The translations under genes were made by a program, and so were the position numbers. This document shows positions 1 to 12,858 of a stretch of DNA of 64,000 nucleotides, one piece after another. This DNA comes from Mya arenaria (Eukaryota; Mollusca; Bivalvia; Myida; Myidae), in contig NC_069135.1 of NCBI RefSeq assembly GCF_026914265.1, forward strand, positions 30,136,738 to 30,200,737, written 5' to 3'. The notes below the pieces were generated by a model that did no database searches, had not been told where the DNA came from, and worked only from the letters and a program-made list of their open reading frames with translations. The stretch's first letter is position 1; each line of letters starts with the position of its first letter.

Positions 1-2027
1 ATTTCATAGTTATAAACCTTTTGGCTATGAATACAAATCTAACAACAGGAATATGTTAACTTAATTGGGATTATACTATATGTTATGTATTGTTACACAG
101 AAATGACATAATTACAATTAAAATTGTTTTGCAGATTTGAAGTCCTTTCTTTATCAACCCAGGTTCAGCAGTACAATTTTTATGTACAATGTATTTTGTA
201 TTGATAATTATGTTGAATAAAATAGTTGTTTATTTCCCGCCGATAGCCGGGAGATGAGATGGTTGGCCATTTAGCATGATATGCCACTGAACCTCTATGT
301 ATACCTATATAAGTCAAAATATTTCTACTGTATGCTTGGTATGCATATAAATCATGGTCAACCCCTATTGAGTTGGGGGCCATAGTTCAAGATCATGGTG
401 ACCTTGATTTGAAAAAAAATGTCGGCAAAAGGCGAACATCCGATTTGAGGAACCACAATTTCATGTTGCTTTGGAACGTTTTTGTGAAGTCGTACAAATA
501 TGATCTCGTGACACAACGATGTATGACTGCAATATAATGTGTGAAATAACTGCCTTTTTAGTAAGAATCTAATTTTGGACTTGACCAGAAAGCGTCCTTT
601 TGTATTGGTAACCCCAAAAAGTATTCAACTGTTTCTAGCGCCCCTGAATGAATAACAAACATGAAGGTTTGGACAGATAAGGGACAAAGAACCATTTTTT
701 TTTTAAAAAGAAGACATTTTAAACACACATTGTAATGGGCACATGTTAAACCTAGCTTTTGGTGACACAATATAACAGTCAAAAACAATGAGCGATGCTC
801 TGGACACTAATCTGGAGATGCCAAATCTACTCAAGTACTCACCAAAATGTGACTGACTGTATGAACGGAGCGTGGTGGACAACGCATGGTGCTGCGGGAC
901 CTCTCACTTTTATATCAATATTCCTTTAAATTATGCATATAAGTACTTCTCTATAATGTAGCCAATATAGTTTGAACCATACCCTAAAACAATCCTACGT
1001 GCAAGTAAAAAATACTCTGGGAAGCACGATGGACCGCCCTACACCATATATGCATGGAATCGGGAAGGTTGACACGAGAGGTGACGAGGAAGGTTGCAGG
1101 GTTAGACATGTTACTTGGAATGGGGAATGTTCACCGAAAGGAAAGAGGTCTATATAAATGCTGGATGCAATAGGCAAGGATATGATTAAGGGGAATGACT
1201 GGATTGAAATACGGTTCAACGGGGGAGGGGATAAGTGCGATTGTTTTTGGGAGGGTTATAGCACAGGTTGACAGAGGGATGTGGCCATAAGAAAGTTTTA
1301 ACAGTAATAGAAGTGTATAAGGGAAACACATAGGACGGAGGATCAAGATGAATGCAGGGAATGTTTAAGGGCGAGTATGAAAACGGACTAGATCAGTGTA
1401 CACATTGTCTCAAGATGGTGAATAATTGTAGGTGCTTATTTCATAAAAGCGGCTCAAGATTTGTTGAGCAGACACGAAATGTAGTATTATGACCTCTGAC
1501 CTATGAATGTGACATTGACTTGAACAAGCTGACATGCGCTTGTGGTAGTAATTTGAAAATCATTAAAGCGGTTTAAAATATAGAGAGGACAGACAATATA
1601 GTCATTTGACATTTGACGTTGAATGGAGATGACTTTAAACATGCACTCTGCAAATCGTCCCTTTGTTGCAATTGACAGGAGTTGAGACAAGACAGATGAA
1701 TAACGCTAGCAAATACAAAGTGACTTGCTATGTAGGGGGGAAACAAGAAAAACTGCATGGCGATGAAAACGGGGTTTTAATGATTGACTGATAAAAAGGA
1801 ATCAGTATATTTCTTTTAATTTTACAAACAGTTAAAAAGATTATTGATTAAAAACTGCATTATAAATGAACTGTATCTAAAGATGTTCACTTTTTTTCTA
1901 TTTTGCGACATTGACCTTGACCCTTAGGGCCCCAAAACAATCCAATGAAAGGTATCGATGAACTCTTCCTATGTACCAAGTTTGTTCAAAATATGTCAAC
2001 CCATATAAAAGATATTCAGTATCAACC
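1..2027. other. Intergenic, no gene recognised
   Basis: Only short open frames without family resemblance are present. The stretches near 355-420 and 1900-1960 contain wording such as GACCTTGACCC that is typical of dispersed molluscan repeats, but I could not define element ends. No RNA gene or splice-bounded exon was found. Confidence 0.5.
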
Positions 2028-2035
2028 CTTTTTAT

Positions 2036-3616
2036 CAGGCCGTCAACCAAGTTTTAGTGAAAATATAGGAAATTTTGTCCAAAAATATAGGAGGTTTTGG
2101 CATTTTTGGGGCAAAATATAGGAATTTCAAGGTTGAAAAATCGACATTTAGAGTTACGTAAAGGGACTGTACACCAGATTGGCACCAATAAAACTTTTTC
2201 TATAACAAATCTCTGGATAATTATTTGATATTTTTTACTCTTCAATATAATAATTGTAAAAACAAGAGGCCCAAGAGGACCTATTATCTACTGGCATGGC
2301 TCTTGTGGTCATTCTCAATTTCAGAGCATGTATGTATGAGTAATAAGCAACAAATATATAGTTCACTTTCTGTGTTTGAGTTAGCTAAAAAAAACGCTGC
2401 ATGTTCAACATCTGAGGACAGAAAGTGTTGTAAGCAGATTAGTTGCATGAACTGTTTTAATATGTGCCAAGTAAAGGTAATCTGAGGGTAAAAAATAGTT
2501 GCTTTCAAAACAGTACTCATGGTCAAAATTTCATTTCTGTAGCTTTAAAAAAAATCATTATATGATGCTCAACAACAAATATCAAAGGTATGGGCCTTGT
2601 GGTTTGAAACAAGAAGATTTTGAAAATATTTTTTAAATAAGTCTCTAGGAAACTTGTGACCACAGGGCAGTGCCAGTTTTGACCCAAGGGGCATAATTTG
2701 AACAACCATGGTAGTGGACCACTAAATAAAGCCTTGTTCAAAATAGCAAGGATCTGCATAGCTGTTTGAGACGAAAAGGTTTTTAACATTTCCCAATTTA
2801 AGTATACCAAACTTGAGAACCCTTGGTATGGCCAGTTATGACCCCAGGGGCATAATTTGAACAAACATTGCAATTTTGCCTTTACATGTAAACTTGGCTA
2901 AAATTTTCAAAAGGAACCAAGCTTTAATGGATATCTAAATACTGTACAAGTTTCATTGAAATACAATCAAAACTGAAGACTGTATCGTGTTAACAAGAAT
3001 TTGTTACAGATGCACCGACCCACATACTACGTACACATTACCATCGCATAAGACATACCTAGAAATCTTATTTAATGGAAAAATACCAAAAAACTGCAAA
3101 AAATAAATTAATTGTAAACTATTTGGTACTTCAGTTAGTAAGTTTCAATGCATTGTACACATTGATACCAAGTTTATGTCAGTTTTCGACAATTTTCTCT
3201 TTTTTTCGCTATTTCATCATACGAAGTACAGCCCCTTTTAACCTCTCCATCAAGGCAGATAAAGCTGCAGCAACACAACTGTGGTCAAAAAAGTGGACAC
3301 CTTTAAGATTTGATGTTCGTCATACCCTTCATCAAAGATGTCCAGATGGATAACCAAGGTGTACAACAGCAATTCTGAATGATGGTGATGGTTGAGAGGA
3401 TAATGACAGATTTAAACAGTAAATAAACAATATCTAAAGGCAGTATCAATCCTTTGAATGATTTGAAATATATCCCAGCACCACTTTTTAAGAAAAATAT
3501 AGGAAAAAAATCCAAAATATAGGAAAATATAGGAAATATAGGAGGTTTTGAAAAATATAGGAAATTTCTCAAAAATATAGGAAAATATAGGAATATAGGA
3601 ATTGGTTGACGGCCTG
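2036..3616. mobile_element. Non-autonomous hAT-like DNA transposon, 1.58 kb
   Basis: The element begins CAGGCCGTCAACCAA at 2036 and ends with the exact reverse complement TTGGTTGACGGCCTG at 3616. It is flanked on both sides by the same 8 bp, CTTTTTAT (2028-2035 and 3617-3624). An 8-bp target duplication and ends starting CAG are characteristic of the hAT superfamily; membership is inferred from this only. Next to each end are repeated copies of AAATATAGGA in inverted orientation (about 2060-2120 and 3495-3595). The interior holds no transposase, only dispersed-repeat sequence such as the GGGGCATAATTTGAACAA motif near 2690 and 2850, so any movement would depend on a transposase supplied elsewhere. 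Confidence 0.85.
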
Positions 3617-3621
3617 CTTTT

Positions 3622-3651
3622 TATGTCTCCCAAAGGAAGGGAGGAGACATA
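3622..3651. repeat. Short palindrome of a bivalve dispersed repeat
   Basis: TATGTCTCCC followed by GGGAGGAGACATA forms a short hairpin that directly adjoins the right target duplication of the hAT-like element. The following ATTGTTTTTGCCCTG is a sequence I associate with dispersed bivalve repeats. The boundary of the full repeat, up to about 3800, is not defined. Confidence 0.5.
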
Positions 3652-4404
3652 TTGTTTTTGCCCTGTGCGTAGGCCACTCAGTCCATACGTCACGCATCGT
3701 TTACACTCAATAATTTAGCTTGCTAAAACAAAGGAACTTCATAATTTGCAGGTTGGTCATGACCAATAGATGACCCCTATCGAGATCAGAACGTCAAGGT
3801 GTTTCCTCCTTACAATACCATCAGACATAACATACATAAACAGTTTTGGTCCAATAATTCTTTTCTCAAGAACTTTCACTTTAATAACCGTTAGGTGTGG
3901 TTAAAGAGGGGATGTATGAACGAAAAAGAAACCACCACATCACAAACAGCAAGAATAATGTTGATAATGGCGAGATAGCTTACAAGCATGTGATGACATG
4001 CATTACAGCATAACCTTAAATAAAAAAAAAACGGGTAAATGTCTCGGTATTAGTTGATGCACATCACAACCACTCTGTAAAAACGTAATCGATTTTAGTT
4101 ATTATAACTTGATGTTTTCCTTTTTATCTGACCGAGGTGAACCAGGATGCAATTCAATACTAACCAATGCAGCTAGCGAGCCAGCAAAACTGCTATAAAT
4201 GAGGAAAACAAGAGCCAAAATAATTGTTATATTTGGTGGAAAAATACACTAATGAAATATATTTATTTTTAAAGTATTTTTTTCTTTATTAATGGTATAG
4301 AATGTTTCACTTGAAATAGGCCACGGGTGTGGCTATGCCTGAAGGTCACGGAGGAGTTGGCCATCCGCATACGGAGCTTCATGCTTATGATGGAAAATGC
4401 ACAT
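3652..4404. other. Intergenic, no gene recognised
   Basis: AT-rich sequence with A-runs. It probably contains the tail of the dispersed repeat that starts near 3622. No exon-like segment or RNA gene was seen. Confidence 0.4.
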
Positions 4405-4950
4405 GGTATCAACCGGGATCAAAATGAGTACTGGCTGGTGTTGGAGAACGAGAGCCAGTTAAACAACACTATTTGAGGAAAATAATGTGTATCCCATTTT
4501 AGAACAAAATTAATGGGACGAAATTGAAGAGTACCCGCTAGTGGTGCAGGACAATTGCCAGTTAAACCATAATATATGAGGAAAATAATATGTATCCGTT
4601 TGTAGAACAAGGTCAAACGCGACAAAATTGATGTGTACCAGCTGGTGGAGGACAAGTGCCAGTATAACTGTTATATTTAAGAAAAGAAAGTTGTGTCTCT
4701 TAAAAAGTAGGTCAACCCAACCGGGAGAACATTGAGGGAGAACGTGCCGGTGGTTGAGAACAGTGCAAGTAAAACTGTAATATTTGAGGAAAAGAATAGT
4801 GTCATAAGAACGAGGTCAACCGGGACAACATTTAGTAGTACTGGCTAATGTTGAAGGACAATAGAAAGACAAATGGCAATATTTGAGGAGAAAAAATGCG
4901 TCTTAAGAATGAGGTCAACTGGAACAAAATTGAGGAGTACCCCCTGGAGG
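4405..4950. repeat. Degenerate tandem repeat, about 105-bp unit, five copies
   Basis: The phrases TTTGAGGAAAA, AGAACAAGGTCAA and CAAAATTGAGGAGTACC recur in the same order at roughly 100-110 bp spacing (TTTGAGG-type landmarks near 4471, 4577, 4675, 4782 and 4882). The units have diverged substantially from each other. Short open frames through the array are a by-product of the repetition. Confidence 0.75.
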
Positions 4951-5514
4951 GATAGAGCAAGAAAAAATCTTATAAAAAAACAATGTTTTTATAGATATCA
5001 GACAATGTGAAAACGTTTCGTTCGCAGGAACTCGCTACAGTTTACCAGTCACAATAAGTTTTTATTTTTGAATAATATATATTTCTAAATAAAGGTAATC
5101 CCAAGATTTTTCAAAGTAGTTTGATTGAATTGAACTTCTGCTTATGTGTCATATAACCTGCAAAACTTAATGACATTTAACCTGATTTATTTTTTATACC
5201 AACCAACTATCAGGAATTAAATAATGAGTTTATGCATTGTAACAGTGCCAGAAAATCTCGAACATCGAATGCCACAGAATAAACTTGACAATAAGAATCA
5301 TAAATACCCTTTTCCCCTCTTCATTGAAGCACTGGGAAATAACCATATTGTGTAAAACAGAAACAAGTACCTTAAATAACTTTGTAGAACGCGCAGCCCC
5401 CCCCCCCCCCGGAATTCCAATAAATAAAATGCATGCATCTTCAAAAAACATTTTAGGCTAAGAATGCTTAGATGAGAAGGTTGTGTCATTGTTTAGTCAT
5501 TCAATATTTATGCA
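4951..5514. other. Intergenic, no gene recognised
   Basis: AT-rich sequence with a poly-C run near 5400-5410. No gene or element was recognised. Confidence 0.4.
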
Positions 5515-5745
5515 AAAAGCTACAGAAACAAGCTCAGTAGCAAAAAGTTTAAACATAAACTCCGGTTTAGTGGCACTCGGCAAACATCAAAGACATAGAA
5601 CACAAAATCACAGACAAGAAACAAAGAAGAACAACACAAAACAGCACAGTGCATACATACTATAAATATTAAAAAATAGGTATGTTTATCAAGAATTGTT
5701 AGGTACCGCCTTGGAACGGTCATTAAAATGTAAATTTACTGGGGT
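5515..5745 (-). repeat. Dispersed repeat family R1, copy 1
   Basis: Reverse complement of the repeat at 15620-15825 and 17848-18010. Shared landmarks are ACAAGCTCAGTAGC, GCACAGTGCATACATACTATA and GGTACCGCC. The unit is non-coding and short, so it may be a SINE or a small DNA element; no target duplication was found. Confidence 0.7.
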
Positions 5746-6830
5746 TTAAACCAGTTTATGTGCACAAACCTCACTCTTATCCCAACAATCCATAATAAAG
5801 ATAAAAGGCAAAAGGTAAATCTTATCAAAGTATGCATTAACCTGAGGAAACTTATCAATAAAACAAATAATAATAAATGTATAGGTTAACCCTAGTAAGT
5901 ACTTCTATGATTAGAGATCCCAACTCTATCTGCAGACGACGGGAAACACTTCAGTGCACCTAATGCAAAAACCTTTCAAAGCTACGATGCAGTCATTGTT
6001 AAAAACTATAAACATCCCACACTGTCTGCCTTATAAAATAAAAGGTTTAAAACTGTGTGATCATAGAGTTTAATAATAAAAAGCATCATTGTACTAAAAC
6101 TGGGAACAAATAAGGAAAACATTATTAAAAATAAAAGCGACTTGTATTTGCTAATCTTTCCTTTTAAATGATTTGAATATGTAAAATATTGAAAAAAAAA
6201 TGTAGTCACATGCCAAAACACTCGGAGTCAGCCAAAAAACGGGTTCGCCAAAAACGGTTTTAAAGATTACATGAATGATCAAAATCTTCATAAAAAAAAT
6301 CAAACGACTGAAAGCTTAGTTATGAAAGAATGCTATATTCAGTCCTATATTTTGTTTCAGGTATACATCTTCAAAAACTAGAAGACAAGTGCTCTTCAAA
6401 ATATTGCCTTTATATCCACGGTTTCAATAAAATCCAATTCATTAAGTCTATCTGCCCAAATACCTGCTGGAAACATTTAAATTTTACGAATTTTCTTTAA
6501 AACATCACCATAAAAATCGGGTTGAACAATACTATCAGCAATCAGCGATTTAAGACTACTATTGTACTTTGATATGATATTATAATGACAATTAACACAT
6601 TTTGATAAACCTTATATTTCACAATTTAAGAGAGGAAATGGCCCTGACACACTCCAACTGGCAGTGACCTAGCCCGTACCTGACGGACAGCGACAGTGAG
6701 AGTACCTGAGATCGTATCGCCACTATGAGCATCGGAAGCCATACCTTAGGCTCAACTGCCAGTGCCACCCCAAGTTTCGACGCCAATGATAGTATTTAAA
6801 AAAACATAAATAACAAAAGTGCCATGATGT
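5746..6830. other. Intergenic, no gene recognised
   Basis: AT-rich sequence with no open frame above 75 codons and no recognisable element. Confidence 0.4.
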
Positions 6831-7690
6831 CCTCATATTCAGCATTCCATTGTGAATAAACACTAAGTGTGACCTTCGACTTAGTGGTAAGAACACGGGT
6901 CTTGCACATGGCACGTCGTCTTGGTATGTTGAGCACATGTGGCAAGTCATTTTAAATTATGTCAATACAAGAGAAATTATAGCCCGGACACGACAACCTA
7001 TAGTCTATGTCCTTATATATGCAGCATTCCATTGTGAATATTACCTAGTGTGACTTTGACCTAAGAGGTAAAGACACAGTTCTTGCACGCGATATGTCAA
7101 ACACATGTGGCAAGTCATTTTATATTATGTCCATACAAGAGAAAGTTACAGCCCGTACAGGACAACCAATACAAATATATAAGTTCTTATATGTAGCATT
7201 CCATTGTGAGGAAACATCTAAGTGTGTCCTTGACCTTAGAGGTAGGGAAACGGGTCTTGCTCATGAACATATGTGGCAAGTCATTTTAAATTACATACAA
7301 GGCAACGTTACAGCCCGGGCATGACAACCTATACTCTATGTCCTTATCTGCAGCATTCCATTGTGAATAAACACTTAGTGTTAATTTGACCTTAAAAGTA
7401 GGGACACAGGACTTGCAGATGACATGTCGTCTTGGTATGTGGAACACATGTGGTAAGTTATTTTAAAATCTGTCCGTATAAGGAAAAGTTACAGCCCGGA
7501 CATGACAACCTATACTCTATGCACTTATATGTAGCATTCTAATGTGAATAAACACTTAGTGTGACCTTTACCTGAGAGGTAAGGACACGGGTCTTGCACA
7601 TGACACGTCTTTTTGGTATGTCGAACACATGTGGCAAGTTAAAATAATATATGTTCATACAAGAGAAAGTTACAGCACGGAAACGAGTTA
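6831..7690. repeat. Tandem repeat, about 155-182-bp unit, five copies
   Basis: Each unit contains GCATTCCATTGTGAA, then TAGTGTGACCTT, GGTCTTGCACATG, ACACATGTGGCAAGT, GAGAAAGTTACAGCCCGG and ACAACCTATA. Unit starts lie near 6842, 7024, 7196, 7351 and 7533. The last copy has GCATTCTAATGTGAA. Open frames across it are not coding: they break in each unit and share no codon bias. Confidence 0.85.
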
Positions 7691-8627
7691 AATAGTTTTC
7701 ACATACACAAAGTGTAATTCCCGTTTACTAAAATTTATAACAAAATTCAATGATCATAATATAAGTAAAATAAAAAATATCGTTTTATCGCACGTGTTGT
7801 GTCTCTTGAGTTTCTGGCAGGAAAAAATACGATTGAATTGCTTGCCTCAATATGGATATGGCTTAATCCCCGTAGTATTCACGTACCAGGCGTGAGTAGA
7901 TCTTCCTTGCCCCGTGTTCATCAGAGGGTACACATGAAAGATAAGGTAAAGTGAGTCTGTGTAGGTTTAAGTGAGGTTTGTAAAAAAGCCTTTTTGAGAT
8001 TCGACTGTGTCATATATATATATATATAAATAGCTCATTAAGTGAATCTTTTTGTTGTTCATATATACGATTAACGGTTTACAATTTTCCACATTTTACC
8101 CTAAAAATCACATTTTGCACCGATGTATTTTTCTATAATTTTTTCCACACACGCCAGATTTCAAACAGCACAAATGTTTTTTTTTCATTATTTGCATTTT
8201 CAGCCTCAGGGTCACTGACTTATAACCGATATATGTACACGTATTATTATCAAGTATGTAAAACATTTAATGCCTAAGATAAAAAACAACATTACTGTTG
8301 CGTTGACATTAAGAATTCTGTTGGTGCTTAGACGTATTCTACTACACTCTACAGTATGAAATTGATTACATTAGAAAAAAATCTACCACGGATTCTTGGC
8401 ATACACCATCTTCTAGAAAGGCTGATAATGAAGATTTAACAAAACCATTTATTCGATTTCATTAAGTAATCTGTTAGCCAATCCAATCATTTTCCATCAA
8501 TAGTATAATTGTAATTGTAAGTTTGTGCCACGGACTTATAAACATCTTTATCAGACCTTCTAGATGATGGTGTATCAAATCATATCAAATCAAATCAATG
8601 CGTTATTGCAAAAACAATTCACATGGA
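7691..8627. other. Intergenic, no gene recognised
   Basis: AT-rich, with a small (TA)n run near 8013-8027. Nothing else was recognised. Confidence 0.4.
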
Positions 8628-8785
8628 CGGATACTCGCGGGCCAGGTACGTTTCGGGCGTAAACCCGGGTACTCACGGGCCTGGTACGTATTGGGTGGAT
8701 ACACGGGTACCCGCGGACCGGGTACGTTTTGGGCGGACGCCCGGATACATGCGCACCTGGTCCGTTTTGGGCGGACACCTTATCG
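8628..8785. repeat. GC-rich 38-bp minisatellite, about four units
   Basis: Units begin GGTACGTTTCGGGCG, GGTACGTATTGGGTGG, GGTACGTTTTGGGCGG and GGTCCGTTTTGGGCGG at a constant 38-bp spacing. A partial unit with GATACTCGCGGGCCA precedes them. The block is markedly GC-rich against AT-rich flanks. All three plus-strand frames stay open through it, so the open frames seen here are an artefact of repetition. Confidence 0.85.
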
Positions 8786-10540
8786 AATACAGAAACACAA
8801 TCTTCTATCAGCCTTGTCGCCTGCTCCTTTTTCAAGTGAATGCTAAGTCATTAATTCGTTTCTACTCCTTTGCATAGATGACGTTACCCCACCTTCTTGA
8901 CCGAACTCACATTGACGGAGATTACATTTAGAATTTTCATAGGGCAAAAGACAAAAATCTTCCAAATTGTTCTTGGTTTTGTGAAGATGGCTTAGTTACT
9001 ATTAAATGTCGCGTTCATTTTGCGGCGAGGATGTTACACAGGTACCCAGATACATACGGGTTATTAGCGATCGTGTACCCATCATCAAATGATTTAGGCA
9101 GGAACCTTGTTTGTTTTCGGAATATATGTTTATTAGAATGTAGGTTGTTGTAAATATTTTAAAATACTTCTTTCCAACAATTTCCCGAAACAACTTATTA
9201 TGGATATCGATCTATAATATCATAAGATTCATCTTTAAATAGGGCCATTTCACGGGCTGTTTTCTAGGTTCCATTTTGTTCTTTCCATCAATGATATGGT
9301 TGAATAAAAGTGTGGGGAAACAATTTGTCACGTGACATACAAATAGTAACGAACACACAGGAAGTAGGGCAAAAGAGCACAAATCAGGTAAGTTATTTTC
9401 ATATTTCTACGTAACTTACTCGCTCCTAAATTCGCGAAGTTTTGCGTATTGTCTTTTAGAATGTTAACACGGCATGCCAACGTTCACCAATTTGTCATGG
9501 AAACGTCCCATAGAAGATTGTAGTCAGAAGACACTTGGCAAACTCTTATTGATTAAGAAGGGGTGGAGCGAACCTCTTCTAAATCAATAATTTTTTACTA
9601 AAGATAACTTAACAGACGTTTAATATAAACACCAATTTGATATTAGACTTCTAAAACCTTTGGTTAGAACAGAAGGAATTTTTATAAGGCGTGTAACAAC
9701 AAAGTGCATTGTCGAATAACCTCAAACACATGAATGCATTAACTGAATAATTGCATATAGAAGCAGATACATAGTGAGTTCTTGCAAAAGGTGACGATTT
9801 GTAAATATCAAGTCAACATGACGTATAATACAGAACCGATGTAGGTTGAATACAAATAGAAGTGATTAGTTTATCATGAGAAAATGCATATAAATGCGCA
9901 TATATGTATGCACAATATGAGGATGAGCATGTATATACTAATTCACAAAATAAGAGATACTCTCTGTTTTACGGATACTTTAATGTATTTAGACAATTTA
10001 AATATGGTATGTTTAATTTCAGATTTTCACAATATTATTGGCACTTTATATATATATTATTTTTTATTTTTTTTAACGAGCAAAATAGAAGAAAATAGAA
10101 TCTTTCTATACATTGGTATAAGGATCCCGGAACAAGATTGTCGGGGTTACATTCATTTTCAACGATTTCTGATTTATACACTTATTTAAGATACATTAGA
10201 TATATTTTCAATTAATTAATTAATCAAAAGGCAAAACTATCCTCACAATCGCAGAATATTCGTGCGTTTTATTGGGCAGTTTTTTTTAACAAACATTGAA
10301 TCAATCCATTAAGTATTTTTGAAGCACACAGAAATATGACAGTCACACGCTGGTGCAGTGGCTAAAAGAACGGACACTGCGTGTCCTATAAAGAAAACAT
10401 TTCCCTTTAAGTTGTGAATAAAGCAGGTAAGATAATGAAACGTGTTCAGAAAATTGGTAATCTTTTGAACATAGTTCATGATGAACCATTGGCTCTTACA
10501 ATGTTTATATTACTTAACATGTAGATTATAAGTATCAATG
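8786..10540. other. Intergenic, no gene recognised
   Basis: No exon-like segment with family resemblance. A long AT-rich stretch around 9880-10190 gives open frames with low-complexity translations that do not look coding. Confidence 0.4.
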
Positions 10541-10670
10541 ATGTGTTTCCGGTACGGATAGACAAATCCGACCCGAGGGCACGTGCGTAAGCCGGTAACG
10601 AGGCTTTCCGAGTTACCGGCCACGCAGCGTGTCCGAGGGTCGGATTTTTCGATCCGGACCGGAAAAACAT
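10541..10670. repeat. 130-bp imperfect palindrome (hairpin/MITE-like)
   Basis: The left outer arm, 10541-10583, contains TTTCCGGTACGGAT and AAATCCGACCCGAGGG. The right arm, 10628-10670, is its near reverse complement, with CCGAGGGTCGGATTT and GATCCGGACCGGAAA. The centre folds again through GCCGGTAAC and GTTACCGGC. The whole block can form one long stem. It is GC-rich against an AT-rich background, and no clear target duplication is visible. Confidence 0.85.
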
Positions 10671-12390
10671 GATTGATTTTTTTTCTTGCATATCTAAATT
10701 TATCAATTTGTGAAAAAAATGACGTAGAAAACAAACGTTTGTACAATTACACCAAAAAGCGCGTGCGACGTTGTTTACTGACGTCATAGAGCGCAGTAAA
10801 TTTAAATAACTAAAATAGCTTTTTTTACGAATATTTATTTTCAATTTTAATTAAAAGTCTTCTAACATATATATTTCATTGCGCTTTATTGAAATGGCAT
10901 AATATATTTTTCATAAACCATACAATAAATGTAATAAGGAGTGGCGCGTTCTTACGCGTGACTCATCTTACATGGGGTATGTAAGATGGGTTTTTCAAGC
11001 ACTGGTCACATGACCGGAAACACACATCCGGTATGCAAGAAAAAGGTCAGTTATCCGAGTATGAACGTTACATACTTGGTCACTCATTGTCTATGCACAA
11101 TTAAACCCTTTCCCTGCATTTGTTTGTTTAAGTTTGACGGACTAGGAACCCACAATATGCAAACACTTCTCGTTTCTGTAACACTTATATCAGTCGTTTC
11201 GTGCGACATGATGATGAAAATGGGAATTTAGAAACATCTCATATACAATCTCATCAATATAATCATCAATACATTAAATTATCTATTTTTTAATTGCGTA
11301 TATAATAACTTCGTATTAGTTGGACTACTTAGAAAGATTCCCTTCATATGTGCTTATTCAGTCCATAAAGAAGTTAGAGTTGCTGTCCTTATGTTCAGGC
11401 ATTTTGGTTTAAACATATTTTATTGAGCAAAATTAATCAACATTTCAATACAAGTACATTATCAAATTTCAAAATTGACACGGTAGAAATAAACTAATAG
11501 AGTTCCTTGCCCTGTACTGATAGATTACAATTGTCATTTGAGGCAGATATTAGTGATGAAGTTATAATTATATTAACATACAAGCTCATATTAAATCATG
11601 TTTTAAATACAGGTGATTGAATGATTAGATGCAGTTACCTATATTCAAGAAAAAAATATTCTAAATTAATCAAATGTATCAAAGTAGAAAAATATAGAGT
11701 ATGAGAAAAGAAGAGAAGAATGAGGAAAACATAAGAAAGAGAGGCAAAGTAGAAGATGTATGAGTGTTGGTGGCTTTAGTCGATCACTGGCTTTTAAATC
11801 TTTATGACAAATAAATACAACGATGAACTGCATTAAACGGAGTACTATTTCGCTCCTCAGTCAGTGTGTCATCACCGTATCGTAAAAAAACGAAGAGTAA
11901 CCCCAGTCAGAGATTGAACAGTGTTAAAAATATGTTGCCTTTGTTCAGTAAAGAGAGGACAAATAAAGAGTTAGTGGTATGTAGTCTCCTGTCTTCCACA
12001 CCTACCAAATGGTGAGGGAACAATATTTTTAACATAGAGATGGTGATTCAGGGAACGACAGTCGATGCGAAGGCGTGTGTGCAAAACCTGAAGCCGACGT
12101 TTCCCGTAGGCATTTTAACCATCTTCCTCTGAAAAGAATGTTACAAACATTTCAGTTATGTTCTGATGAATATGCCTTTTTCGCTTGTTTTATCGCAATA
12201 AGCTGTGTTCAACGACGCATTTATGTTCTGTTAAAAGTGCCAAATATCGCTTTTATTGTTTCCATCTGTACTCAAATAATATGATTTAATAATGCATTGA
12301 ATAAAACAACAACAACAACATGTTTTTCATCAACCTTATTTGTGCTCCTTTAAAAATAATAAAAAAGTTATGTGTCCCTCTTTTGCAAGG
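10671..12390. other. Intergenic, no gene recognised
   Basis: A small hairpin lies near 10967-10990 (CATCTTACAT / ATGTAAGATG). Otherwise I see no gene, RNA or element. Confidence 0.4.
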
Positions 12391-12858
12391 TGCAAGTTCA
12401 CTCGATAAGGAGGGACTTGAATGCCTCCTGGTAAGGAGCTGGTGCTATGCTAGCAGGTTAAAAGGTTCTAGTAATTTTGAAAAAATGCCCCGTTATACAC
12501 ATACATTTGGAGTCCTGTTGCTTTGATAGCAAAGGAAATGTGAAACAACCAGGTTAACGAAAAGGCATACTTTGCCATGGACGCATCACAGACCTGGTGT
12601 TGGCAAACACCATCCAAAATTACTAGAACCTTTTAACCTGCTAGCATAGCACCAGCTCCTTACCAGGAGGCATTCAAGTCCCTCCTTATCGAGTGAACTT
12701 GCACTAGTGAACTAGTAATTTTGGATGGTGTTTGCCAACACCAGGTCTGTGATGCGTCCATGGCAAAGTATGCCTTTTCGTTAACCTGGTTGTTTCACAT
12801 TTCCTTTGCTATCAAAGCAACAGGACTCCAAATGTATGTGTATAACGGGGCATTTTTT
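12391..12858. repeat. Two interleaved inverted repeats (A-B-A'-B')
   Basis: Segment A, 12391-12478 (88 bp), recurs as its reverse complement A' at 12616-12703. Segment B, 12480-12626 (147 bp), recurs as its reverse complement B' at 12712-12858. The arms look essentially identical by eye. Because the copies alternate, the two pairings cross, unlike a simple hairpin. The end of B and the start of A' share AAAATTACTAG. A and A' start or end with TGCAAGTTCACTC and its complement. No coding content is apparent. It could be a rearranged foldback element or an assembly artefact. Confidence 0.9.

Noticed and set aside
3303..3693. Minus-strand frames rich in Phe, Ile, Pro and Tyr resembling membrane proteins
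   Set aside because: Translation of the subterminal AAATATAGGA repeats of the hAT-like element; low complexity only.
8590..8877. Three overlapping open frames with Gly/Arg-rich repeats
   Set aside because: All derive from the 38-bp GC-rich minisatellite, which is open in several frames on both strands.
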